A stretch of 50,960 nt of DNA from Furfurilactobacillus siliginis (lineage in GTDB: Bacteria; Bacillota; Bacilli; Lactobacillales; Lactobacillaceae): the NCBI RefSeq assembly GCF_001437435.1, contig NZ_JQCB01000001.1:97807-148766 (forward strand), read 5' to 3'. A model generated the notes under the pieces. That model did no database searches. It was given only the letters and a program-made list of their open reading frames with translations, and was not told the origin of the DNA. Both the position numbers and the translations under genes were made by a program. Every line of letters begins with the position of its first letter. The stretch's first letter is position 1. Positions 33,029 to 41,326 of the stretch are shown one piece after another.

Positions 33029-33379
33029 ATGACTGAACAAAATAATCAGCGTTCACGTTCGAACTTTATCGATGACCAACATCTAGCCGAGGCACACACC
33101 GTGTTCATGCTCCTCAGTAACCCAATTCGCATGCAGTTACTGTATCTATTAGAACAGCAGGAACTCAACGTATCCCAAATTGGTGAGATCATGCAGTTGG
33201 AGCAATCAGCCGTTTCCCATCAGCTGGCACTCCTTCGGCAACATCAATTGGTCAGCGCTCACCGTGACGGAAAAGCTAACTTTTATCGGTTAGACGATCC
33301 GCACATTTTAGATGTCCTTGATGAAGCCCTCGCCCACGTGGACCACGTCATTAAGGGGAAGCGACATGGAGAGCAGTAG
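33029..33379 (+). CDS. ArsR/SmtB family repressor (CzrA-like)
   Basis: A 116-aa winged helix protein: [20 protein letters not shown] (~18-37), the recognition helix [15 protein letters not shown] (~60-74) and a C-terminal helix [16 protein letters not shown] (~99-114) whose Asp/His spacing (D..H..H) fits the alpha5 zinc/cobalt site of CzrA. Such repressors leave DNA when metal binds. AAAGGA lies 9 nt before ATG 33029. The end overlaps the transporter gene by 14 nt. Confidence 0.9.
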   Translation: MTEQNNQRSRSNFIDDQHLAEAHTVFMLLSNPIRMQLLYLLEQQELNVSQIGEIMQLEQSAVSHQLALLRQHQLVSAHRDGKANFYRLDDPHILDVLDEALAHVDHVIKGKRHGEQ

Positions 33380-33977
33380 CACCACGCGGTATCTCAAACA
33401 AAGTTTACAAACCGAGTATTTTTCAACAGCCTGGATGGCATTTGAATTTGTTATCGGCTTTTACTCCGGTCTAAAAGCCGGTTCGATTTTACTAATTGCC
33501 TTCGGGTTAGACAGCTTCTTAGAAATTATTGCTGGCGGCACCCTGATTTGGCGACTACGTAAAGAAAGTAACGGCGCTCCGACAGCCGAAATTGAACGTG
33601 CCGAACAACGCTCCACCAGAATCGTCGGTTCAATCTTATTATTATTGGCAGTGTACGTGACCGCCACATCATTATTCAACCTCTTCACGCACCAAGCGGC
33701 CGACACCAGTGTCTCTGGGATCGCAATCGCAATTGCATCAGTTATCTTGATGCCATTTTTAACGATGCGTAAACGTCGACTAGGCAAGGCGATTCATTCC
33801 GATGCCTTGATTGAAGACGGAATGTGCAACATCACCTGCGCCTACATGGCGGGCACCGTTTTGATTGGCGCCTTAGTCACCGCCCTATTCGGCTGGTGGT
33901 GGGTTGATTCCGTTGCCGCATTGGTACTGGTTTACTTCATTGCTAGCGAAGGATTAGAAGCTGTTCGCGGCGACTAG
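33366..33977 (+). CDS. Cation diffusion facilitator-like transporter, no C-terminal domain
   Basis: A 203-aa membrane protein with about six helices. [11 protein letters not shown] (~43-53) and [12 protein letters not shown] (~137-148) resemble the paired metal sites of CDF transporters in TM2 and TM5. The usual cytoplasmic C-terminal domain is absent, and the protein ends after TM6 at AVRGD. The repressor gene upstream and overlapping start (ATG 33366 after AAGGGG) make Zn/Co/Cd efflux likely. From 33978 to 34098 I see no gene. Confidence 0.85.
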   Translation: MESSSTTRYLKQSLQTEYFSTAWMAFEFVIGFYSGLKAGSILLIAFGLDSFLEIIAGGTLIWRLRKESNGAPTAEIERAEQRSTRIVGSILLLLAVYVTATSLFNLFTHQAADTSVSGIAIAIASVILMPFLTMRKRRLGKAIHSDALIEDGMCNITCAYMAGTVLIGALVTALFGWWWVDSVAALVLVYFIASEGLEAVRGD

Positions 33978-34098
33978 TGAGTATCTCCTGAAAAACAGGA
34001 TAACAACGAGATCACTATGTTCGCAAGCAAGGGCAGCAGTGCGCTTTATCGTTGTGAGCGTCGTAGAACCAGTAACCACCTAAGTAAAAGTACACACC

Positions 34099-34157
34099 AA
34101 AAAGACCGTGAATGTTCCAGCCTACGCAATGTAGCCTGAAATATTCACGGTCTTTTT
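34099..34157. terminator. Bidirectional terminator between CDF and LysR genes
   Basis: AAAAAGACCGTGAAT (34099-34113) pairs with ATTCACGGTCTTTTT (34143-34157), with an inner CTAC/GTAG helix. Confidence 0.9.
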
Positions 34158-34213
34158 TGATACATACCTGGCTGCGCAAATCCGTTTACCTTAACGTTAA
34201 CTGGCGGATAAAG

Positions 34214-35095
34214 CTATTGCCCTAAACGTTTTAGATCATTGATCATCTGTTGCTGAATTTTGCTGGCAACAAAACCTTTGCGATAGGCCAGTGAAACGTT
34301 CACATGTAAATCGAGCGCGTCGCTGATGACTAATGGCACAACGTCATCATGATCCGTAATCGCATCTTCCACCAACAATCCAACGGCCAGCTCGTTAGCC
34401 ACCAATTCCTTGATCAAATTAATATCTGGCGAACGATAAATAACTTTCGGTGTGAACCCAGCAGCATCCGCATACGCCTTCAAGGCCGTTGGGTGAATAA
34501 AGTCGTCGGTCAGTGTCACAAACTTTTCAGTTGCTAACGTGGCAAACGAGATTTGTTTGGCTGTGGCCAACGGATGCCGCTTACTGACAATGATTCGAAA
34601 CGCCTGCTGAGTCAGTTCAATCGACGTTAATGTGTTATTTTGCAAAGGTCGTAACGATCCTAACAACGCCACATCAATTTCACCAGCTTCTAACTCCTTC
34701 AATAGTTGCCCGGAGCCAGCCTCACGTGTTTGTAACCGATCCAATAAGTGATCTTGCAGCAAACGCCCTGCTAACTTAGGAAAATAGACGGTGCCGATCA
34801 CTGGTGGCAAGCCAAAGCGAATCGTTTCTGTACGTGCCTGGACGATTTCCTTTTCAGCTAATGACAGGTTTTGCAAGATAATGTCAGCACGTGCGGCTAA
34901 GATTTCGCCAGCACGGGTTAGCTTAGCCAAAGCATGCGTTCGATCACGTTGAACCAATTCATCCCCAAAAGTGGTTTCCAAGCGTTTGATTGCCACGGTA
35001 ATGGTCGGCTGACTCACATGAAACTGTGTCGCGACCGCCGAAAAATTCTGTCGTTTGGCAACGGCCACAAAGTATTCTAAATCACGTGTGTTCAT
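34214..35095 (-). CDS. mleR: LysR family regulator of malolactic enzyme (MleR-like)
   Basis: A 293-aa LysR protein: N-terminal winged helix MNTRDLEYFVAVAKRQNFSA (residues 1-20) and VSQPTITVAIKRLE (~28-41), then a periplasmic-binding-like effector domain (~85-290). ATG 35095 follows GGAGAA by 6 nt; a longer frame upstream has no ribosome site. It is divergent from the malolactic enzyme gene, the usual mleR-mleS arrangement, where MleR activates mleS in response to malate or acid. Confidence 0.88.
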   Translation of the reverse strand: MNTRDLEYFVAVAKRQNFSAVATQFHVSQPTITVAIKRLETTFGDELVQRDRTHALAKLTRAGEILAARADIILQNLSLAEKEIVQARTETIRFGLPPVIGTVYFPKLAGRLLQDHLLDRLQTREAGSGQLLKELEAGEIDVALLGSLRPLQNNTLTSIELTQQAFRIIVSKRHPLATAKQISFATLATEKFVTLTDDFIHPTALKAYADAAGFTPKVIYRSPDINLIKELVANELAVGLLVEDAITDHDDVVPLVISDALDLHVNVSLAYRKGFVASKIQQQMINDLKRLGQ

Positions 35096-35137
35096 TTTGA
35101 TTCTCCATATACATTTAATTAATATCAGGAAGATCGT

Positions 35138-35165
35138 TTGACTATAATTATAGCAAGGATATAGC
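35138..35165 (+). promoter_or_regulatory. mleS promoter with LysR-type dyad
   Basis: TTGACT (35138-35143), 16 nt, TATAGC (35160-35165). The perfect 12-bp palindrome CTATAATTATAG (35142-35153) overlaps the spacer and is a candidate MleR site. Confidence 0.55.
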
Positions 35166-35203
35166 CTAAACATATTAATAAAATTAGCGGAGGAAACTAA
35201 TCA

Positions 35204-36847
35204 ATGCAAACACCAACTGAAATCTTAGCAAATCCATTTTTAAACAAAGGTACCGCGTTCACTCAAGCTGAACGCGAACAGTATCATCTAGTCGGCCTAC
35301 TGCCACCACGAGTGCAGACAATCACCAACCAATTGGATCGTGTTTACGCCCAGTACCAAGCCAAAGCGACCATGCTAGACAAACGGTTGTATCTGATGAA
35401 CCTTTTCAACGAAAACCGTGTCCTCTTCTATAAACTTTTTAGTGAACACGTCGTTGAATTCATGCCGGTCGTCTATGATCCAACGATTGCAGACACGATC
35501 GAAAACTACAGTGAACTTTTCTTAAGTTCACAAAACGCCGCATTTTTATCAATCGATGATCCTGACAGCATGGCAGAAACACTCAAACGCGCTGCTGGGC
35601 AGCGTGATATCAAATTAGTTGTCGTCACAGATGGCGAAGGAATCCTCGGAATCGGTGACTGGGGTGTGCAAGGCGTCGATATTTCGGTCGGGAAATTAAT
35701 GGTGTACACTGCCGCAGCTGGCATTGACCCGCACCAAGTTTTGCCGGTTGTGCTCGACGTCGGAACCAACAATCAGTCACTACTTGATGATCCACTGTAT
35801 CTTGGGAATCAGCATGCGCGGATTACCGGTCACCGTTACGATGACTTCATCGACCAATTTGTCACAACCGTTGAGCAGCAATTCCCTAACGTCTATCTAC
35901 ATTTTGAAGATTTCGGTCGCAACAATGCCGCCGATATTTTGCATCGCTATCAGGATAAGTACGTCACTTTTAACGATGACATTCAAGGGACCGGCATCAT
36001 CACATTAGCCGCCGTCCTCGGTGCTTTAAACATCTCCAAACAACAACTGACTGATCAAACCTACTTGACGTTTGGCGCTGGTTCCGCTGGTGCTGGTATC
36101 GCCAACCGGATCTTCTCGGAAATGGTCGCACAAGGTCTAACGCCTGAAGAGGCCCGCCAACATTTCTACATGGTCGACAAGCAAGGTTTGCTGTTCGACG
36201 ATATGCCCGACTTAACGCCAGAACAACGACCATTTGCCCGTTACCGCGAAGAATTCAGCAACGCGAACGAACTGACTAACCTAGCCGCTGTGGTCCACAC
36301 GATTCATCCCACGATCTTAGTCGGCACCTCTACGCAACCTGGCACATTTACAGAAGCAATCATTCGCGACATGGCAGCGCACACGCAACGACCAATCATC
36401 TTTCCGTTGTCCAATCCAACCAAGCTTGCCGAAGCCACTGCAACTGACCTAATCGCTTGGACTGACGGCCGTGGCTTGATTGCAACTGGCATTCCGACCG
36501 CTGCTGTCGCTTACAATGGTGTGACCTACAACATTGGCCAAGCCAATAACGCATTAGTCTACCCTGGCCTCGGACTTGGCACGATTGCGGCGACCGCAAC
36601 AGTGTTAAACGACGCGATGATCAGTAAAGCTGCCCACTCCCTTGGTGGATTAGTAGATCCCAGCCAACCCGGTGCCGCGGTGTTACCACCCGTCGAAAAA
36701 TTGAGCCTTTTCTCCCAGACAGTCGCCGAAGCCGTTGCGCAAAGCGCTGTTGATCAAGGCTTAACCCGTGACCCTATCAATGATGTTCATCAAGCAGTGC
36801 TGCAGGCGAAATGGACGCCGGCATATGAACCGCTAAATTTACAATAG
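35204..36847 (+). CDS. mleS: Malolactic enzyme
   Basis: A 547-aa malic-enzyme-family protein. [11 protein letters not shown] (~11-21), [12 protein letters not shown] (~30-41), the Tyr and Asp region [13 protein letters not shown] (~87-99), [15 protein letters not shown] (~140-154), the metal site [10 protein letters not shown] (~229-238) and FNDDIQGTG (~251-259), and the NAD motif [14 protein letters not shown] (~286-299). It converts L-malate to L-lactate and CO2 using bound NAD+ and Mn2+. The N-terminal block matches malolactic rather than malic enzymes. GGAGG lies before the ATG. No malate permease gene follows. Confidence 0.92.
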   Translation: MQTPTEILANPFLNKGTAFTQAEREQYHLVGLLPPRVQTITNQLDRVYAQYQAKATMLDKRLYLMNLFNENRVLFYKLFSEHVVEFMPVVYDPTIADTIENYSELFLSSQNAAFLSIDDPDSMAETLKRAAGQRDIKLVVVTDGEGILGIGDWGVQGVDISVGKLMVYTAAAGIDPHQVLPVVLDVGTNNQSLLDDPLYLGNQHARITGHRYDDFIDQFVTTVEQQFPNVYLHFEDFGRNNAADILHRYQDKYVTFNDDIQGTGIITLAAVLGALNISKQQLTDQTYLTFGAGSAGAGIANRIFSEMVAQGLTPEEARQHFYMVDKQGLLFDDMPDLTPEQRPFARYREEFSNANELTNLAAVVHTIHPTILVGTSTQPGTFTEAIIRDMAAHTQRPIIFPLSNPTKLAEATATDLIAWTDGRGLIATGIPTAAVAYNGVTYNIGQANNALVYPGLGLGTIAATATVLNDAMISKAAHSLGGLVDPSQPGAAVLPPVEKLSLFSQTVAEAVAQSAVDQGLTRDPINDVHQAVLQAKWTPAYEPLNLQ

Positions 36848-36873
36848 AATTTTTCATTTCTCCTAAGTATCGA

Positions 36874-36901
36874 TTGACATGCCTCCTCAAGCGCTTACAA
36901 T
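36874..36901 (+). promoter_or_regulatory. Strong promoter of a small membrane peptide gene
   Basis: TTGACA (36874-36879), 16 nt, TACAAT (36896-36901). Confidence 0.8.
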
Positions 36902-36927
36902 GACAGTAAGAAATCGAGGCGAGCATG

Positions 36928-37050
36928 ATGGATAAAGATAAGCTCTACCGTAGTTTATGGTACATTGCAGGCACAATTTTCGGCATTGGGATGCTAGATG
37001 TCGTGGCGCACGGCATCGGAATCATGCTCTACGCCGGCCTGAACATGTAA
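36928..37050 (+). CDS. Small membrane peptide, 40 aa
   Basis: From ATG 36928 (or 36925) the product is MDKDKLYRSLWYIAGTIFGI, then a second short hydrophobic stretch ending MLYAGLNM. A charged N-terminus precedes one or two membrane segments with glycine-rich faces. GAGGCGAG precedes the start, and the near-consensus promoter 24 nt upstream argues that it is expressed. No Fst-like tryptophan-leucine-basic tail is present, and I do not recognise the family. Confidence 0.65.
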   Translation: MDKDKLYRSLWYIAGTIFGIGMLDVVAHGIGIMLYAGLNM

Positions 37051-37058
37051 TTTGAGGA

Positions 37059-37170
37059 AGCGTCGGGAAGTAGGCTGCACAGCTGCGTGGCTTTTGACGC
37101 ACATTCTCATCATTGAAACTTAGAAAACAACGAGTTTGGGACATAGTTATCTTGTCCCAAACTCGTTTTT
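37059..37170. repeat. Degraded GTGGGAC repeat and its terminator hairpin
   Basis: Fragments CGTCGGGAAGTAGGCTGCAC and GTGGCTTTTGACGCACATT recall the repeat ends. The following hairpin, AACGAGTTTGGGACA (37129-37143) with TGTCCCAAACTCGTT (37153-37167) and T6, is intact and should terminate transcription. Confidence 0.75.
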
Positions 37171-37240
37171 TGATTTACGAACTTAAATAGCGAAAACGTG
37201 CGATTCAGCCCATGACCCTGCGCATTGCACTCTTATTTAA

Positions 37241-37354
37241 AACGTGGGACAAAAGTCAAGTCGCTGTGCAGAGGACGAAAAACCTACCGGATTGAAGACC
37301 AATCCGTACGGCAGTTCGAGGTCTTGCTCACGACTTCCCGACTTTTGTCCCACT
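37241..37354. repeat. Dispersed GTGGGAC repeat, copy in reverse orientation
   Basis: AACGTGGGACAAAAGTCAAG at the left and CGACTTTTGTCCCACTC at the right, with perfect 14-bp terminal complementarity. The inner CTGTGCAGAGGACG segment mirrors copies 1-3 read from the other strand. Confidence 0.88.
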
Positions 37355-37361
37355 CTGTACT

Positions 37362-38156
37362 CTATTCAAATAAAAATTTAGCAACGCGCCAGGTCACTTC
37401 TGGATTAGTTCGTAATGCGGAATGCTGCACCGTTAACGGACTACCCCACAGAATGTGTTCCTCAAAATGGGCAATGTGTGGTGTCACAATGGGACGCAAT
37501 GCCTGTACCCCTTTCACGGACACTTCTGTATCAGTCCCCGTGCTCCAAACATTGCCACCAACTGTCATAATCTTCAGATCTGCTGGTAACTGATCAGCGC
37601 GTGATAGCATCCGATTATACGTTTTAACGAACGCTTCTGGTCGGTTCAGTCGTTCAAATGGACTAGCGATGGCGACCCACTTATTGACCTGTGGCTGCGT
37701 TTGCTGTTGATTGTTAACCAGATAACTGTACGCGACGCCGCCACCCATCGAATGCGTCACCAAATTAATGTGTGTCACATGTTGGTGAACTAAAAGCCAG
37801 TGCATGACCTTCGGAAAGGCTTTGATCTGCACCCGTGGATCTTTATTATCAGCAAATGCGACCTGCACGATGGGATTGTCCTGCCACGTTTGTTGACCGG
37901 TCACATGCATGCCACCATTATGATCGACTTGAATCACTGCGGCACGTTTCGCAATCCCGGCAGCCTCCCACTGCATCGACATCCGATCAAAAGCGTGTGG
38001 TGTTGAGCCGTAGCCACCCACAAAGACGGTCGCCGTGGGATTATGTTGCGGTGTGACTGCCTGCAATCGTTGTCGATTGATCAACTCATGACTCGCACCC
38101 CAGATAAATAAAATGGCTGCAATACTGCCGACCAGCCACCACATAACTCGTTTCAT
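37362..38156 (-). CDS. Alpha/beta hydrolase, DUF915 family, membrane-anchored
   Basis: A 264-aa protein: N-terminal signal anchor VMWWLVGSIAAILFIWGA (~4-21), an oxyanion region VFVGGYGSTP (~45-54), the nucleophile elbow THSMGGG (~139-145), an Asp region and a late His (near IAHFEEH, ~230). DUF915 proteins are lipase/esterase-like surface hydrolases common in lactobacilli; the substrate is unknown. Its -10 lies inside a 15-bp inverted repeat at 38170-38212, so a dimeric repressor is likely. Confidence 0.85.
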   Translation of the reverse strand: MKRVMWWLVGSIAAILFIWGASHELINRQRLQAVTPQHNPTATVFVGGYGSTPHAFDRMSMQWEAAGIAKRAAVIQVDHNGGMHVTGQQTWQDNPIVQVAFADNKDPRVQIKAFPKVMHWLLVHQHVTHINLVTHSMGGGVAYSYLVNNQQQTQPQVNKWVAIASPFERLNRPEAFVKTYNRMLSRADQLPADLKIMTVGGNVWSTGTDTEVSVKGVQALRPIVTPHIAHFEEHILWGSPLTVQHSALRTNPEVTWRVAKFLFE

Positions 38157-38169
38157 ACAACTTTGCCTC

Positions 38170-38212
38170 GTTTATTTAAATTGGCGCAATTATAGCACCA
38201 ATTTAAATAAAC
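38170..38212 (-). promoter_or_regulatory. Perfect 15-bp inverted repeat around the hydrolase -10
   Basis: GTTTATTTAAATTGG (38170-38184) and its exact complement (38198-38212) flank a 13-nt centre with TATAAT on the minus strand (38194-38189) in an extended TGC-TATAAT context. A strong operator candidate. Confidence 0.75.
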
Positions 38213-38295
38213 AAAAATGATTATTCACTTATCAAAAATAATGCTATACTGTTCGCCGTTTATAAATCTCATATTTATGTAAAGAAGGCGATTCT

Positions 38296-38607
38296 ATGCA
38301 TCCCGATTGTCCATTTTGTACCAAACCTGACGACCAACTCATTCTCAGTAATGACCTTGCTAAGGCATTCTTCGATATTCACCCAATGGCACCCGGTCAC
38401 GCTCTCATCGTACCAAAGGCACATCGCACGACGTTCTTTGATGCGACCCCCGCTGAGCAACACGCAATGACTGATTTACTCGACCAAGTGAAGACCATCC
38501 TCGATGATCAATTTCATCCCCGTGGCTACCAAATCTTCAGCCATGTCGGCACGGTCGCCGGGCAAAAAGTCGCCCATGCACACATTCATTTAGTTCCCGT
38601 TCAATAA
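38296..38607 (+). CDS. HIT family protein
   Basis: A 103-aa histidine-triad protein: zinc-like CPFC at the N-terminus (~5-8), DIHPMAPGHALIVPK (~32-46), and the triad AHAHIHLVP (~93-101). HIT proteins hydrolyse nucleoside phosphoramidates or AMP-lysine. It is slightly shorter than the usual ~110-140 aa because it ends just after the triad. AAAGAAGG precedes the ATG. The aberrant sirtuin gene starts 13 nt later, so the two are co-expressed. Confidence 0.9.
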   Translation: MHPDCPFCTKPDDQLILSNDLAKAFFDIHPMAPGHALIVPKAHRTTFFDATPAEQHAMTDLLDQVKTILDDQFHPRGYQIFSHVGTVAGQKVAHAHIHLVPVQ

Positions 38608-38620
38608 TTGAAAGGCCATT

Positions 38621-39352
38621 ATGGTTAACCACACAGATTCCATTGCACAGCTTGCCACACTGATTAAAAATCATCAGCACATCGTCGCATTAACTGGTGC
38701 CGGGATTTCTGCCGCAGCCGGCATTCCCACGTTAGAACAAATTAATCGGGACAGCTCAATCGCAGCGAATTTCTCTGAAGAAGCCCTGGAAGCAGAGCCA
38801 GTGTCATTTTACGCGCACTTTCATCAGGCATTCATTGATCCAATTTTTAACAACGGTCCAACCATTGCCCACAATGTTCTAGCTCAATTGGAGCACCGTC
38901 ACCTATTAGACGGTGTGGTTACCACTAATGTCGACTACTTGCACGAACAAGCGGGTAGTCAACAGGTCGCGCCAATCTGGAGCAGCCTCAACATTAACCA
39001 TTGTCTAGACTGTGGTCGTATTTATCCGCTCAGTATTTTGCAGGCGTCAGTGCCGCACTGTCCAACTTGTGGCGGCTTGATTTCACCTGATCCTTTATTC
39101 CGCCACATCGCAACGCTGCCGGCTGAACGTGCGAAAGCTGATGACTGTATGGCAAGCGCCGACCTTGTGCTAGTTATCGGCTCAAATGGTTATTACGATA
39201 ATGTTGGCCGGACCGCTACCGTCGTCGATATCAATCCCAAGCCAACGATGTTTGATCGTCAAGCCACACTAACTATTCATCAAGACGCCAATGCAGTCTT
39301 TACTAAATTAGCTACTAACCTTCATTTACCGACGACAAGCATCACCAAATAG
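38621..39352 (+). CDS. Sir2-family protein with altered catalytic residues
   Basis: A 243-aa protein with the sirtuin fold: GAGISAAAGIP (26-36), TTNVDYLHEQAG (101-112), a zinc ribbon C128-x2-C131 ... C147-x2-C150, and VLVIGSNG (183-190). Three canonical features are changed: GIPDFR reads GIPTLE, the Gln of TQNID is Thr, and the catalytic His of the HG motif is Trp120. Class M and bacterial divergent sirtuins can act as ADP-ribosylases or NADases, so deacylation should not be assumed. Located directly behind a HIT gene, AAAGG upstream. Confidence 0.8.
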   Translation: MVNHTDSIAQLATLIKNHQHIVALTGAGISAAAGIPTLEQINRDSSIAANFSEEALEAEPVSFYAHFHQAFIDPIFNNGPTIAHNVLAQLEHRHLLDGVVTTNVDYLHEQAGSQQVAPIWSSLNINHCLDCGRIYPLSILQASVPHCPTCGGLISPDPLFRHIATLPAERAKADDCMASADLVLVIGSNGYYDNVGRTATVVDINPKPTMFDRQATLTIHQDANAVFTKLATNLHLPTTSITK

Positions 39353-39423
39353 CCCTTTCTTTCAGTTGCCAAATGCGTGGAACACCGGCACAATAAACGT
39401 AACGACAACAAGGAGTGACCACC

Positions 39424-40491
39424 ATGCAAGAAGCACGCACACTATTCTTCAACTGGGGCTGGCTAGTACCCGTTATTTTTAGCTTAATCTTTATTATTTC
39501 CTGGCGGATCGACAAACGCCGCCTGATCAATGGCATCTGGTTCAACATTGCCTTCTTTTCATTTCTGACCGTTTTGGCAGGTTGGATCCTGGTGACAAAT
39601 AATGTCGCATTGATCATGACGTTCGGGATTCCGTTCGTCCTTATCGTCTTATTCTTGTTTCTATTATTCTTCATGCAAAGCATTTTGCTCATTTGGAACG
39701 CTGTGATCGTCTGGCGACGTGAAAGTCATTCATTGGGAAACATGCTGACACTGGTGCTGGGTGTCGCTTTACTGCTAGTACCATTCATCAACAGCCTCGC
39801 CGGGGACGTACTGCCGCAAGTGTGGTACACGTTCTTCGTGATTACCACAGACTTTGTGGTCGGCTACCTACTGTTCTGGTTCTATAACTATCTCACCGTG
39901 CTCGTCTTGTACCAATTCAATCGGCCAAAGCTAAATCAACAGTACGTGGTTGTCTTGGGTAGCGGTTTAATCAACGGCGGCCAGGTGCCACCATTACTCG
40001 CGCAACGTGTTGATCGTGGGATTACCTTTTATCAAAAGCAATTGCAGAAAAAAGGTGTCGCACCAAAGCTAATTCTGTCAGGTGGCCAAGGTGGTAATGA
40101 AACACGTCCAGAAGGTGTCGCCATGCGTGAATACGCGATTGAACAAGGTGTACCAGCTGAAAACACGATTGCCGAAGATCAGTCTATTAATACGTTGCAG
40201 AACATGCTGTTCTCTAAACGATTGATGGTGACAGATGATGGCACTGAACCACGGGCCATCTTTGTCACTAGTAACTACCACACGTTACGTGCTGGCTTAA
40301 TTGCTCGCCGTGCTGGGCTGAAAGCCGACGGGATTGGTTCGCGGACCGCTAAGTTCTTCTTGCCGAATGCTGTTATCCGGGAATATATCGCTGTGTTCGT
40401 GAGGAATAAGTGGACGCATGCGGTAGTTCTGGGTGTCGGGATTCTTGGGATTGGGGCGTTGGTTCTGGTTTCGAATTTGTTTGTTAAGTAA
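39424..40491 (+). CDS. YdcF/DUF218 family membrane protein
   Basis: A 355-aa protein with four to five N-terminal helices (~10-165) and a DUF218 domain: VVVLGSGLINGGQVPPLLAQR (~181-201, partial pattern), LILSGGQGGNETRPEG (~222-237), EDQSINTLQNM and VTSNYHTLRA (~283-292), then a final helix. YdcF domains are linked to envelope or vancomycin-related traits (SanA-like). ATG 39424 follows AAGGAG by 8 nt; a GTG at 39415 overlaps the ribosome site. A strong hairpin follows. Confidence 0.88.
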   Translation: MQEARTLFFNWGWLVPVIFSLIFIISWRIDKRRLINGIWFNIAFFSFLTVLAGWILVTNNVALIMTFGIPFVLIVLFLFLLFFMQSILLIWNAVIVWRRESHSLGNMLTLVLGVALLLVPFINSLAGDVLPQVWYTFFVITTDFVVGYLLFWFYNYLTVLVLYQFNRPKLNQQYVVVLGSGLINGGQVPPLLAQRVDRGITFYQKQLQKKGVAPKLILSGGQGGNETRPEGVAMREYAIEQGVPAENTIAEDQSINTLQNMLFSKRLMVTDDGTEPRAIFVTSNYHTLRAGLIARRAGLKADGIGSRTAKFFLPNAVIREYIAVFVRNKWTHAVVLGVGILGIGALVLVSNLFVK

Positions 40492-40511
40492 ATAGTTTCT
40501 ATATTAACCCC

Positions 40512-40554
40512 AAAAGGCGGTATGATCAATTTCTAACAGGTCATACCGCCTTTT
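40512..40554. terminator. Bidirectional terminator between ydcF-like gene and the R-M-like locus
   Basis: AAAAGGCGGTATGA (40512-40525) pairs with TCATACCGCCTTTT (40541-40554). Confidence 0.9.
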
Positions 40555-40600
40555 GTTACTAGCGTCCTTAAAAAGGACATATCACAATCTAATCGTTTTG

Positions 40601-41326
40601 CTACTGAACCAACTTTTTATAAACATCAACTATATTTACATCAACATATTTTATTGAATCAACTGTTTTTTTTATTTTAGCTGGATCAATCTCTGGAATA
40701 TCTGTCCCAGAAAACAAGTCTATTTCTTCGTTAACAGTTTCTGGATAACTATCGACTGGTCCACTTTTATCAAGTATAGAGTTTAGTGTGTACTCTAAAC
40801 GACGGACTTTTTTAACACCATGGCTTATTGGTAACATTTTCCATTCGCTAAATAATAATTCTTCACCGTCATTATTTAACCTTGTTAACGTATTACCCTG
40901 CACCATGTTCGCTTGTATAATAACCTTTGCACTATCAAGGACATGCTGATTCTTGCCCACTTTATACTTAGTCACTACATTGATATATTCTGCAAAGTAC
41001 TCACCAAACATATTCATCACTAAACGCTCAACATTATCTTCCAGCAACTCGATTCCATAAAGCGAAGATAAAGCTACTAACGAATTTTCATTATATTCAT
41101 CTATTGACGAACTTAAACTATTGGCTAGGTGTAGCTTCTGCTTAAGAATTTCTACAAGAAATGCCCCTTCACCAGCTGAAGGCTCTAAGAAAGTTGATTC
41201 TAGTGAATTTAGATTATCCTGTATCTCAGGTTGCCTGATCATGAGCTTGACCACCTTAGATGGGGTAAACACTTCCCCATGATCCTTCACTCTCTGGTTT
41301 GATTTAATTATACGTTCCTCAGGCAT
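40601..41326 (-). CDS. Adenine methyltransferase-like partner with SAM motif but no NPPY
   Basis: A 241-aa protein. GEVFTPSKVVKLM (17-29) is motif X of gamma-type N6-adenine methyltransferases, FLEPSAGEGAFL (46-57) is motif I (SAM binding), YGIELL (90-95) and VQGNTL (142-147) follow as motifs II/III. Where the catalytic (N/D)PP(Y/F/W) should come, the text is FSEWKMLPISHG and no such motif appears. Its ATG overlaps the large upstream gene's stop (TAATG), so the two are made together. It may supply SAM binding, DNA recognition or assembly to the large protein. AT-rich, as is the partner. Confidence 0.8.
   Translation of the reverse strand: MPEERIIKSNQRVKDHGEVFTPSKVVKLMIRQPEIQDNLNSLESTFLEPSAGEGAFLVEILKQKLHLANSLSSSIDEYNENSLVALSSLYGIELLEDNVERLVMNMFGEYFAEYINVVTKYKVGKNQHVLDSAKVIIQANMVQGNTLTRLNNDGEELLFSEWKMLPISHGVKKVRRLEYTLNSILDKSGPVDSYPETVNEEIDLFSGTDIPEIDPAKIKKTVDSIKYVDVNIVDVYKKLVQ

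Noticed and set aside
33978-34098. Possible small gene or RNA between the CDF gene and the terminator
   Set aside because: A short minus-strand frame (YWFYDAHNDKAHC) has no start signal and soon stops; no clear structure seen.
37225-37593. Plus-strand open frame over the reversed repeat
   Set aside because: It runs through the repeat and antisense to the DUF915 hydrolase gene, without a ribosome site.
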